Assembly (NCBI GenBank): GCA_025455445.1
Contig: JALOMN010000108.1
Coordinates: 1 to 6,093, forward strand
Source: Cyclobacteriaceae bacterium
Lineage (GTDB): Bacteria > Bacteroidota > Bacteroidia > Cytophagales > Cyclobacteriaceae
DNA length: 6,093 nucleotides
Reading direction: 5' to 3'
Of this stretch, positions 1 through 6,093 are shown one piece after another. Every line of letters starts with the position of its first letter. Within the stretch, counting starts at the first letter, position 1. The notes under the pieces are model-generated. The model was given only the letters and a program-made list of their open reading frames with translations, had not been told where the DNA came from and made no database searches. The translations under genes were made by a program, and so were the position numbers.

Positions 1-1
1 A

Positions 2-1036
2 CGTCATCACGAGCTTGCCAATCAGGAGCGCCAGTTACAGATACTCGACAATAGTATTTTCAAGCAAGGTGTGTTGCCTACTTTTAAAAATAAGCTAGAG
101 AGTCTTGGTCTATATCCGTTAAAGTCTTCGAAGATTGAAATCTTTCAGGTGAATGTTGGCTACATGTGCAATCAAACCTGTAAGCATTGTCATGTAGATG
201 CTGGCCCCGATCGCAAGGAAATCATGACGCGCGAAACCATGCAGTTATGTCTGGAAGTGTTGGAAAAATCAAAGATTCACACACTGGATATTACCGGTGG
301 TGCACCCGAAATGAACCCTGACTTCCGTTGGTTTGTAAGTGAAGCTCATGCACGCGGTGTAAAGGAAATAATCGTACGTTCCAATCTCACCATCATTGTA
401 GCTAATCCCAAGTATTACGACTTGCCTGAATTTTTTAAACAGCATAAAGTGCGCGTAGTGTCCTCACTTCCGTTTTATAATGCGGGCAAAACAGATCGTC
501 AACGCGGTGAAGGAGTGTTTAAAGATTCGATTGATGCTCTGCATAGACTTAATGAAGCCGGTTATGGGCAGGCAGATTCTGGTTTGATTTTGGATTTAGT
601 ATATAATCCGGTGGGGGCCTTTTTACCCGGCAGCCAGGCACAACTTGAGCGCGATTTTAAAAATGAACTCAAGCAACATTTTAACATCGACTTCAACAGT
701 CTTTTTACTATTACCAACATTCCGATAAGCAGGTTTCTCGACTTTCTGATCGAATCAGGAAATTATGAGGAGTATATGGAGAAACTGGTGAATGCATTCA
801 ATCCCGCGGCAGTTGGTGGAGTGATGTGTCGCAATACCATTTCAGTAGATTGGGAAGGCTTTCTTTATGATTGTGATTTTAACCAGATGCTTGGATTAAA
901 AACCACACAATCTTCTGCTCAACATCTTTCAGAATTCGATCTGACGAAATTAGAAAACCGTACAATTATTACCGGACAGCATTGTTATGGCTGCACAGCC
1001 GGTGCTGGATCAAGTTGTCAGGGCGCCACCATTTGA
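2..1036 (+). CDS. arsS: Radical SAM arsenosugar biosynthesis protein ArsS, 5'-truncated by the window edge
   Basis: ArsS family enzymes use S-adenosylmethionine and a [4Fe-4S] cluster to join a 5'-deoxyadenosyl group to dimethylated arsenic, a step towards arsenosugars; this is family knowledge. Seen here: the cluster motif CNQTCKHC (Cx3CxxC, Cys codons at 167, 179 and 188) followed by HVDAGPDR, a GGAPEMNP segment (about 296-319) in the SAM-contacting position, and a Cys-rich C-terminal domain (DUF3641 type) with Cys codons at 827, 872, 983, 992 and 1016, ending HCYGCTAGAGSSC. Some relatives carry selenocysteine; this copy has only Cys. A GTG at 71 could be taken as the start, but the frame stays open to base 2 and the 23 upstream codons (including ERQLQILDN) look like the family's normal N-terminus, so the true start is probably just before the window. 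The stop is TGA at 1034-1036. Any arsM partner would lie upstream and is not visible. The family call is firm; the arsenic role is by homology. Confidence 0.9.
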   Translation, partial: RHHELANQERQLQILDNSIFKQGVLPTFKNKLESLGLYPLKSSKIEIFQVNVGYMCNQTCKHCHVDAGPDRKEIMTRETMQLCLEVLEKSKIHTLDITGGAPEMNPDFRWFVSEAHARGVKEIIVRSNLTIIVANPKYYDLPEFFKQHKVRVVSSLPFYNAGKTDRQRGEGVFKDSIDALHRLNEAGYGQADSGLILDLVYNPVGAFLPGSQAQLERDFKNELKQHFNIDFNSLFTITNIPISRFLDFLIESGNYEEYMEKLVNAFNPAAVGGVMCRNTISVDWEGFLYDCDFNQMLGLKTTQSSAQHLSEFDLTKLENRTIITGQHCYGCTAGAGSSCQGATI

Positions 1037-1055
1037 AATTGTTTCTTTTTTATCC

Positions 1056-1068
1056 TTAGGCTGCCTAA
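1056..1068. repeat. 13-bp palindrome between arsS and the peptidase gene
   Basis: TTAGGC-T-GCCTAA is a perfect palindrome around one central base, in the 73-base gap between arsS and the M28 gene. The centre is too small to form an RNA hairpin with all pairs, so a protein-binding site is the likelier reading if it has any role. No matching promoter could be identified near it, and such a palindrome can occur by chance. Confidence 0.2.
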
Positions 1069-1109
1069 CTTGTCGGCCTTTCAATGACACCACGACCAAT
1101 TATACCTTA

Positions 1110-2582
1110 ATGAAGAAAATAGTAATCTTATTTTTAGTTGGGCTAACTGCGCTCAATTCATATTCACAAAAAAATCCGGTAGCCGAAATTACAAAGGCAG
1201 TGCGCACAAGTGAGGCAGAGGCTCACCTGCAATTTTTAAGTGCCGATGAAATGCGTGGTCGCGATACAGGCTCACCGGAATTGGATATTGCCGCGAATTA
1301 TATTGCCGCCTATTTCAGACAACTGGGATTAAAACCCGCACCCGGACAAGCTGATTTTTTTCAGCAAGTTCAATTACAAAGTATTTCTGCGGCTACTGAA
1401 GCGAAAGTTCAAATTGATACTGCAACCTATTCCTTAAAGCAAAGCTTGCTAGTGATGAATGGCGATAACATTTCATGGAATGGAGAATTACATTATGTAG
1501 GCTATGGTTCTAAAGAAGAGATGACCGAAGAAGTGCGAGGTAAAATGGTGGTAGCGTTAGCCGGGGCCCGCGATATGGAAAATCCCATGAGTGTATTTTC
1601 AATATCTGATGAAAAAGCAGAGCGTGCACAAAAGTTGGGTGCGATAGGGTTGATTGAATTGGTAGTAACGCTTCCAATTCCGTGGCCGGGGTTGGTAAAT
1701 TATTTTGGAAGTAACACGCGCACTGAATTAAATAAGGGCAGCGGCATTCCCGTTGTGTGGATAAAATCTTCTGAGAATGGGGTGCTTGAAAAACTTAAGA
1801 GTAATGCTCCGGTAAGAGGCAATCTTAAAATTAATGGTGTGAAGAAAACCTTGATTCCTGCAAAAAATGTGGTGGGCGTTTTAGCGGGCACCGACCCGAA
1901 ACTAAAAGATGAATACCTGGTGATTTCTGCACATTATGATCATGTAGGTGTTAGAAAAAATAAAGCAGGCCAGGATTCGATTTACAATGGAGCACGTGAT
2001 AATGCCATCGGCACGGTGGGGATGATGGAAACCGCGCGCTTTCTTTCCGCATTTCCACCGAAGCGATCGGTAGTATTTATTGCACTTACCGCAGAAGAGA
2101 AGGGAATGTTGGGTAGTCAATGGTATGCTGAGTATCCATTGATTCCATTAAATAAAACAGTATTTAATTTTAATTGCGATGGTGCCGGATACAATGACAA
2201 AACAATTGTTACCGTTAATGGCCTTGAAAAAACTACTGCGGAACAATTTCTCGCAAGTGCATGCACAGCTTTTGGATTAAAAGCCACTTTGGATCCGGTG
2301 CCGGAACAGAATCTATATGAACGTTCTGATAATATCAGCTTCGCCAGAAAAGGTGTGCCCGCCATTAACTTTGCACCGGGCATCAAAGCATTTGATCAGG
2401 AACTAATGAAATATTATCACCAGCCTGCTGATGAATTCGGCTCACTGGATATGGAGTATCTCACTCGCTATTTCAGAGCATATGCATATTCAAATTATCT
2501 GATCGCCAATTCCGCGAAAGCGCCATATTGGAAGCCGGGTGAGAAATATGAAACAGCAGCGAAAGAATTATATAAAAAGTAA
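1110..2582 (+). CDS. Exported M28-family zinc aminopeptidase with PA domain
   Basis: 490-residue M28 metallopeptidase, expected to cleave N-terminal residues from peptides with two zinc ions outside the cytoplasm. Residues 1-19 form a signal peptide (Lys-Lys, hydrophobic core, then NSYS before Gln20); no lipobox Cys is present. Residues about 119-220 fit an inserted protease-associated domain (VGYGS, then a stretch around GKMVVALAG). The catalytic part follows: H275 in SAHYDH, D297 in GARDNAIG, E329/E330 in TAEEKGMLGS, D357 in FNCDGAG and H437 in YYHQPADE, a full set of the family's zinc ligands and general base. The usual Ser-Asp-His near the C-terminus reads RSDN here, but that His is not a metal ligand. 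The frame is open further upstream to 987, but that part overlaps arsS and only the ATG at 1110 gives a signal peptide. It starts 73 bases after arsS, and the next gene begins 4 bases after its stop. Substrate unknown. Confidence 0.9.
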   Translation: MKKIVILFLVGLTALNSYSQKNPVAEITKAVRTSEAEAHLQFLSADEMRGRDTGSPELDIAANYIAAYFRQLGLKPAPGQADFFQQVQLQSISAATEAKVQIDTATYSLKQSLLVMNGDNISWNGELHYVGYGSKEEMTEEVRGKMVVALAGARDMENPMSVFSISDEKAERAQKLGAIGLIELVVTLPIPWPGLVNYFGSNTRTELNKGSGIPVVWIKSSENGVLEKLKSNAPVRGNLKINGVKKTLIPAKNVVGVLAGTDPKLKDEYLVISAHYDHVGVRKNKAGQDSIYNGARDNAIGTVGMMETARFLSAFPPKRSVVFIALTAEEKGMLGSQWYAEYPLIPLNKTVFNFNCDGAGYNDKTIVTVNGLEKTTAEQFLASACTAFGLKATLDPVPEQNLYERSDNISFARKGVPAINFAPGIKAFDQELMKYYHQPADEFGSLDMEYLTRYFRAYAYSNYLIANSAKAPYWKPGEKYETAAKELYKK

Positions 2583-2586
2583 AACA

Positions 2587-3348
2587 ATGCGACCGTATAT
2601 ACTTGCTGAGAACAACTGGAAGACAATAAAAGACGCGAAGTTTGATGCGGCTGTTCTTCCCTGGGGTGCGTGTGAAGCGCACAATTATCATCTGCCTTAT
2701 GGCACCGATATTATTGAAGCCGAAGAAATTGCAGCCGAAGGAGCACGCATAGCCTGGGAGCAAGGCGCCAAAGTTACCGTGCTACCAGCCATTCCGTTTG
2801 GTGTGAACACGGGTCAGTTTGATGTACTCTTAGACATGAATATGAATCCGTCCACACAGTTTAAAATACTGTGTGATATCATTGAAGTGCTCAATCGGCA
2901 AGGAATATATAAGCTTATTATTCTGAATAGTCATGGTGGCAATGATTTTAAAACTATGATCCGCGAATTGGGATTGAAGTTTCCGCAAATGTTTTTGTGT
3001 TCTTGCGATTGGTATAAAAGTGTAGATCAAAAAGAATTTTTTGTGAATAAGGATGATCATGCCGGTGAAATGGAAACCAGTGTAATTATGTATCTGCGCC
3101 CCAACCTTGTGCGTCCATTGTCAGAAGCGGGTGATGGGAAAGCAAAAAAGTTTCGATTTAAAGCCATGCAGGAAGGCTGGGCGTGGGCTGAGCGCAAGTG
3201 GATGCAGGTAACGGCCGATACAGGTGTAGGCGATCCGCGACAGGCGAGTGCAGAAAAAGGTGAAAAATATTTTAAGGCGGTGACTCAAAAAGTGGCAACC
3301 TTTTTTTACGAGGTAGCAACCACCCGAAAAGAAGATTTGTATATATAA
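2587..3348 (+). CDS. Creatininase-family metal-dependent amidohydrolase, substrate unknown
   Basis: 253-residue cytoplasmic protein of the creatininase family, whose members hydrolyse amide bonds with two metal ions; known members include creatininase, the mycofactocin peptidase MftE and the formamide hydrolase ArfB. Motifs seen: GACEAHNYHLPYGTD (E30, H32, D41 as metal ligands), LNSHGGND (H116) and DHAGEMETS (H158, E161, E163). A Trp-rich segment GWAWAERKW (residues 197-205) and TGVGDPRQASAEKG near the C-terminus are also typical. Length is normal for the family. I chose the ATG at 2587 because MRPYILAENNW is the expected N-terminus; a GTG at 2539 in frame would add 16 residues overlapping the peptidase gene. 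The 4-base gap to the peptidase suggests coupled translation. Nothing in the sequence singles out creatinine as substrate, so I do not name one. Confidence 0.88.
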   Translation: MRPYILAENNWKTIKDAKFDAAVLPWGACEAHNYHLPYGTDIIEAEEIAAEGARIAWEQGAKVTVLPAIPFGVNTGQFDVLLDMNMNPSTQFKILCDIIEVLNRQGIYKLIILNSHGGNDFKTMIRELGLKFPQMFLCSCDWYKSVDQKEFFVNKDDHAGEMETSVIMYLRPNLVRPLSEAGDGKAKKFRFKAMQEGWAWAERKWMQVTADTGVGDPRQASAEKGEKYFKAVTQKVATFFYEVATTRKEDLYI

Positions 3349-3362
3349 TCGAAATAAATATC

Positions 3363-3379
3363 GCCAGGGAAATTCTGGC
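3363..3379 (+). repeat. Short inverted repeat just before the phosphorylase start
   Basis: GCCAG (3363-3367) pairs with CTGGC (3375-3379). Two further G-U pairs (3368-3374, 3369-3373) would leave an AAA loop. The stem ends 8 bases before the ATG at 3388. There is no T-run after it, so it is not an intrinsic terminator. It could influence translation initiation or transcript processing, or be chance; the pairing is seen, the role is inferred. Confidence 0.35.
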
Positions 3380-3387
3380 CAAGCACT

Positions 3388-4203
3388 ATGATTGAACAAA
3401 TAAGAGAAGCGACTGATTACCTGAGGAAACACGGTGTTACTGCCCCTGAAGTGGGTGTAATTCTTGGCACCGGCCTGGGAAATAAATTTGTAGAGAAAAT
3501 AAAGAATCCGCTTACCATCAATTACAACTCCATTCCTCACTTCCCGATTTCCACGGTTGAGTTTCACAAAGGCAAATTGATTTTTGGCGAAGTGAAAGGA
3601 AAAAAGGTGCTGGCAATGCAGGGGCGCTTTCATTACTACGAAGGTTACAGCATGCAGCAAATTACCTTGCCGGTGCGTGTGATGAAGATGCTGGGTGTTA
3701 AAAACCTGCTTGTGTCAAATGCGGCTGGTAACATGAATATGAAATGGTCAAAAGGAGAGTTGATGCTCATTGATGATCACATTAATCTTTTACCCGATAA
3801 TCCACTGCGCGGGCCAAACTATGAAATCTTCGGCCCCCGTTTTCCGGATATGAGCCAACCCTACAGCAAAAAGTTAAATAACCAGCTGATCAAAATTGCA
3901 AAAGCAAAAAAAATAAAACTCAACAAAGGTGTGTATGTAGCCGTGATGGGTCCTAACCTTGAAACGCGTGCCGAGTATCGTTACCTCCATAACATTGGTG
4001 CCGATGCGGTGGGCATGAGCACAGTGCCTGAAGTGCTGGTAGCAAATCATATGGGCATGCCATGTTGTGCCATTTCAGTGCTTACCGATGATTGCGACCC
4101 TGATAATTTAAAACCTGCAGTGATCAGTGAAATTATTGCAGTAGCTGGTAAAGCTGAATCAAAGCTTACTGATCTGTATGTAGATTTGATTGCTTCGCTT
4201 TGA
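3388..4203 (+). CDS. punA: Purine nucleoside phosphorylase, trimeric (PNP/MTAP) type
   Basis: 271-residue phosphorylase that splits purine nucleosides with phosphate into free base and ribose 1-phosphate (purine salvage, cytoplasm). Motifs seen, with human PNP equivalents: GTGLG at 27-31 (phosphate loop, T28 for S33), GRFHYYEGY at 79-87 (R80, H82, Y84 for R84, H86, Y88), NAAG at 111-114, GPNLETRAEY at 188-197 (E192 for E201), and GADAVGMSTVPE at 204-215 (M210 for M219). The segment ISVLTDDCD places D234 where human PNP has N243, and S247 lies where human PNP has H257, so both base and 5'-hydroxyl recognition may differ from the human enzyme. Asp at the first site is typical of enzymes that accept 6-aminopurines such as MTAP, but E192 is a PNP feature. 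Start ATG 3388 gives the normal N-terminus and lies 8 bases after a short inverted repeat. No Shine-Dalgarno sequence is visible. The family is firm; the preferred nucleoside is uncertain. Confidence 0.93.
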   Translation: MIEQIREATDYLRKHGVTAPEVGVILGTGLGNKFVEKIKNPLTINYNSIPHFPISTVEFHKGKLIFGEVKGKKVLAMQGRFHYYEGYSMQQITLPVRVMKMLGVKNLLVSNAAGNMNMKWSKGELMLIDDHINLLPDNPLRGPNYEIFGPRFPDMSQPYSKKLNNQLIKIAKAKKIKLNKGVYVAVMGPNLETRAEYRYLHNIGADAVGMSTVPEVLVANHMGMPCCAISVLTDDCDPDNLKPAVISEIIAVAGKAESKLTDLYVDLIASL

Positions 4204-4219
4204 AGAATTACGTGAAATC

Positions 4220-5107
4220 ATGAGAATATTCACTCAATTATTTTTTTACCTGGTATTAATGCCAATTTCATACCTGCCGTTTCCGGTATTGTATCTTTTA
4301 TCAGATGGGCTCTTCCTGATCTTTTATAAAGTAATTGGTTATCGCAAAAAAGTGGTACTTCAAAATGTTGCTAACTCCTTTCCGGAAAAATCTAAAGAAG
4401 AACATCTCCGGATTGTAAATGAATTTTATAAACACTTATGTGATTTGGTGGTGGAAAGTGTAAAAGTATTCACCATATCAGAAAAGCAAGTAAAGCAACG
4501 ATTCAAATTTGTTAATCCTGAATTTATTGATCGCTTTTATGATCAGGGCCGCAGTGTAATTATTGCCGGTGGCCATAAAAATAACTGGGAGTTATTGGCT
4601 GTAGCTATAGATGCAGAAATAAAACACAAGTCGGTAGCTCTTTACAAACGTCTGAATAATAAATTTTTTGATGAGAAGATGCGCGCCACACGAGGTAAAT
4701 ACGGATTAAAAATGATACCGACACGCATGGCAAAAGAGGAGTTTGAGAATAACGAGGGCTTGCGCGCATTTATTTTTGGGTTTGATCAATCACCGGGCAA
4801 CCCTGCCAGATGTTATTGGTCAAAATTTCTAAACCAGGATACGGCCATGAATTTTGGTGTGGAGAAATATGCCAAGGATTTTAATTATCCTGTGTTATAC
4901 GGACGAATCAATAAATTGAAACGCGGGCATTATAACTTTGAGTTTACGGAAGCAATTGAAAATCCTCTGCAAACGGAATACGGCTACATCACCAAACGAA
5001 TAAACTATTTACTCGAGCAGGATATAATCGCAGAACCCCAATATTGGCTCTGGAGCCACAAGCGCTGGAAACACAAACGACCTGTTGAACTGATGCAGCA
5101 AGAATAA
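4220..5107 (+). CDS. Lipid A biosynthesis (LpxL/HtrB-type) acyltransferase, copy 1
   Basis: 295-residue membrane-bound acyltransferase of the LpxL/HtrB (LABLAT) family, which adds a secondary acyl chain to a lipid A precursor at the inner face of the inner membrane. Seen: a hydrophobic N-terminal anchor (about residues 5-38), the catalytic HX4E motif in GGHKNNWE (H119, E124), YKRLNNKFFDE (142-152) as the acceptor-contacting block, FDQSPG at 188-193, FLNQDTAMNFGVEKYAK at 203-219, and the C-terminal WLWSHKRWKHKRP (276-288), all standard family blocks. The ATG at 4220 makes the protein align end to end without gaps to the next gene; an in-frame TTG at 4190 would overlap the phosphorylase gene. 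It starts 16 bases after the phosphorylase stop, so shared transcription is likely. In Bacteroidota, related enzymes also act on other lipids such as aminolipids and flexirubin-type pigments, so the substrate is not certain. Confidence 0.9.
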   Translation: MRIFTQLFFYLVLMPISYLPFPVLYLLSDGLFLIFYKVIGYRKKVVLQNVANSFPEKSKEEHLRIVNEFYKHLCDLVVESVKVFTISEKQVKQRFKFVNPEFIDRFYDQGRSVIIAGGHKNNWELLAVAIDAEIKHKSVALYKRLNNKFFDEKMRATRGKYGLKMIPTRMAKEEFENNEGLRAFIFGFDQSPGNPARCYWSKFLNQDTAMNFGVEKYAKDFNYPVLYGRINKLKRGHYNFEFTEAIENPLQTEYGYITKRINYLLEQDIIAEPQYWLWSHKRWKHKRPVELMQQE

Positions 5108-5156
5108 ATATATCGCATTGGATTTATTTTCTCACCTTTACGAGTAGTCTTCCCCC

Positions 5157-6044
5157 ATGCGACTGTTTAATGCCATTTTTTATTATGGAATTATTATACC
5201 CATTTCATACTTACCGTATCCGGTTTTGTATCTGGTGTCTGATGGGTTGTATTTTTTAATTTACCGGGTATTCGGGTATCGAAAAAAAGTAGTTGTTAAA
5301 AATATTGCCAACTCGTTTCCAAATAAATCACCACAGGAGCAACAACAAATAGTTAGTGATTTCTATCGTCATTTTTGCGACTTGCTATTAGAAGGGTTAA
5401 AAGCATTTACTATGTCTGAAGCAGAAGTCAAACAGCGGGCGAAACCCCTGAACCTTGAGTATATCAATCGATTTTATGAAAAAGGACAAAATGTGATAAT
5501 TGCCACCAGCCATTATAATAATTGGGAGTTGTTGGCGCTGGCACTTAATATTGAAATAAAACATCAGGCGGTAGTTATCTACAGACAATTAAAGAATAAA
5601 TTCTTTGATAAGAAGGTAAAAGCCTCTCGCAGTAGGTTTGGTTTGATTCTTACGTCTACCAAGATAGCGATGCGGGCTTTTCAAAAAGCAGAGGATCTTA
5701 GTGCGGTTACATTTGCATTCGATCAATCACCCGGTAAGACAGAGGGATGCTATTGGGGTTCATTTCTTAATCAGGACACACCCATGACTTTTGGTGTCGA
5801 GAAGTATGCGAAGCGCCTCAATACCCCCGTTCTTTTCATGCATATAAATAAAGTAAAGCGAGGGTACTATACCTATGAGTTCTCGGATGCCATTGAAGAT
5901 CCTCGTAGTACTGGCTACGGAGAGATTACAAAAAAAATCAATGCTCTTTTAGAACAGGACATCATTGCTCAGCCTGAGTATTACTTATGGACTCACAAGA
6001 AGTGGAAACATAAGCGGCCAGTAGATCTCGTTCGGGCTGATTAG
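5157..6044 (+). CDS. Lipid A biosynthesis (LpxL/HtrB-type) acyltransferase, copy 2
   Basis: 295-residue paralogue of the preceding gene, about 58% identical by hand count (172 of 295 positions) with no gaps. It has the same N-terminal hydrophobic anchor (PISYLPYPVLYL at 15-26), HX4E motif in SHYNNWE (H119, E124), FDQSPG at 188-193, FLNQDTPMTFGVEKYAK at 203-219 and YLWTHKKWKHKRP at 276-288, so it is expected to be active. Differences from copy 1 lie around the active site: TSH instead of GGH before the motif, and YRQLKNKFF (142-150) instead of YKRLNNKFF in the acceptor-contacting block. These could change acyl donor or acceptor choice (inference). It begins 49 bases after copy 1. The start ATG at 5157 is preceded by a CCCCC run and no Shine-Dalgarno sequence. 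It probably arose by tandem duplication and is old, given the divergence. Confidence 0.9.
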   Translation: MRLFNAIFYYGIIIPISYLPYPVLYLVSDGLYFLIYRVFGYRKKVVVKNIANSFPNKSPQEQQQIVSDFYRHFCDLLLEGLKAFTMSEAEVKQRAKPLNLEYINRFYEKGQNVIIATSHYNNWELLALALNIEIKHQAVVIYRQLKNKFFDKKVKASRSRFGLILTSTKIAMRAFQKAEDLSAVTFAFDQSPGKTEGCYWGSFLNQDTPMTFGVEKYAKRLNTPVLFMHINKVKRGYYTYEFSDAIEDPRSTGYGEITKKINALLEQDIIAQPEYYLWTHKKWKHKRPVDLVRAD

Positions 6045-6093
6045 GCCACCTTTAACAATATCATACATCACAAATACCTACACCCTGCTTTAG
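6045..6093. other. Terminal non-coding stretch, no feature recognised
   Basis: 49 bases follow the last stop codon to the window end. I see no hairpin with a T-run, no promoter and no start codon of a convincing gene. The minus strand has short open stretches at the very edge that could be the end of a convergent gene, but there is too little to judge. Confidence 0.3.

Noticed and set aside
1035..1051. Possible terminator GAAA-TTG-TTTC followed by six T after arsS
   Set aside because: The stem is only four base pairs, mostly A-T, and includes bases of the stop codon; too weak to call an intrinsic terminator.
987..1109. N-terminal extension of the M28 peptidase by 41 residues
   Set aside because: It overlaps the end of arsS in another frame, and it would bury the clear signal peptide that begins at the ATG at 1110.
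2539..2586. GTG start giving a longer creatininase-family protein
   Set aside because: The extra 16 residues overlap the peptidase gene and are not family-like; MRPYILAENNW at 2587 is the expected N-terminus.
3121..3660. 179-codon open frame on the minus strand
   Set aside because: It spans the end of the creatininase-family gene and the start of the phosphorylase gene, both well supported on the other strand, and its translation shows no recognisable domain; it is a chance shadow.
3906..3913. Run of eight A inside the phosphorylase gene as a slippage site
   Set aside because: The frame continues intact with conserved motifs on both sides, and the run simply encodes part of a Lys-rich loop (KAKKIKLNK).
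4190..4219. TTG start for the first acyltransferase
   Set aside because: It overlaps the phosphorylase gene, and the ATG at 4220 gives exact end-to-end alignment with the second copy.
5108..5156. Bacteroidota-type promoter (TTG about 19 bases before TAnnTTTG) between the two acyltransferases
   Set aside because: A TTG is present near 5118 but no acceptable TAnnTTTG element lies at the right distance.

Overview
The window reads as a chromosomal segment of a Gram-negative bacterium, most likely a Bacteroidota (Cytophagales-like) organism. The reasons are moderate-to-low GC, protein start sites without Shine-Dalgarno sequences, a signal peptide ending in the Ser-Tyr-Ser-Gln style common in that phylum, close resemblance of the nucleoside phosphorylase and creatininase-family protein to Bacteroidota versions as I remember them, and two lipid A-type acyltransferases. 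The phylum call is inference; no marker gene is present.

Layout: six genes, all on the + strand and closely packed. (1) 2-1036, 3' part of arsS, a radical SAM enzyme of the arsenosugar pathway; its start lies before the window. (2) 1110-2582, an exported M28-family zinc peptidase with a protease-associated (PA) domain. (3) 2587-3348, a creatininase-family metal-dependent amidohydrolase starting 4 bases after the peptidase. (4) 3388-4203, a trimeric-type purine nucleoside phosphorylase. (5) 4220-5107 and (6) 5157-6044, two tandem paralogous LpxL/HtrB-type acyltransferases of identical length (295 aa), about 58% identical by hand count. Gaps between genes are 73, 4, 39, 16 and 49 bases, so genes 2-5 at least could be one transcript. 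No RNA gene, IS element, CRISPR array or convincing terminator is visible, and there is no gene-free stretch above 300 bases.

How the genes may work together: peptidase, creatininase-family amidohydrolase, phosphorylase and acyltransferases look like an ordinary housekeeping and envelope run. The point most worth testing is that an ArsS enzyme, whose product is an arsenic-bearing adenosine derivative, lies in the same gene run as a nucleoside phosphorylase that carries Asp instead of the usual Asn at the base-recognition position. An adenine-releasing step is needed after ArsS in arsenosugar synthesis, so a link is conceivable. The same Asp may be general in Bacteroidota enzymes, however, and I do not claim a new system. 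The tandem acyltransferase pair is the second point of interest.
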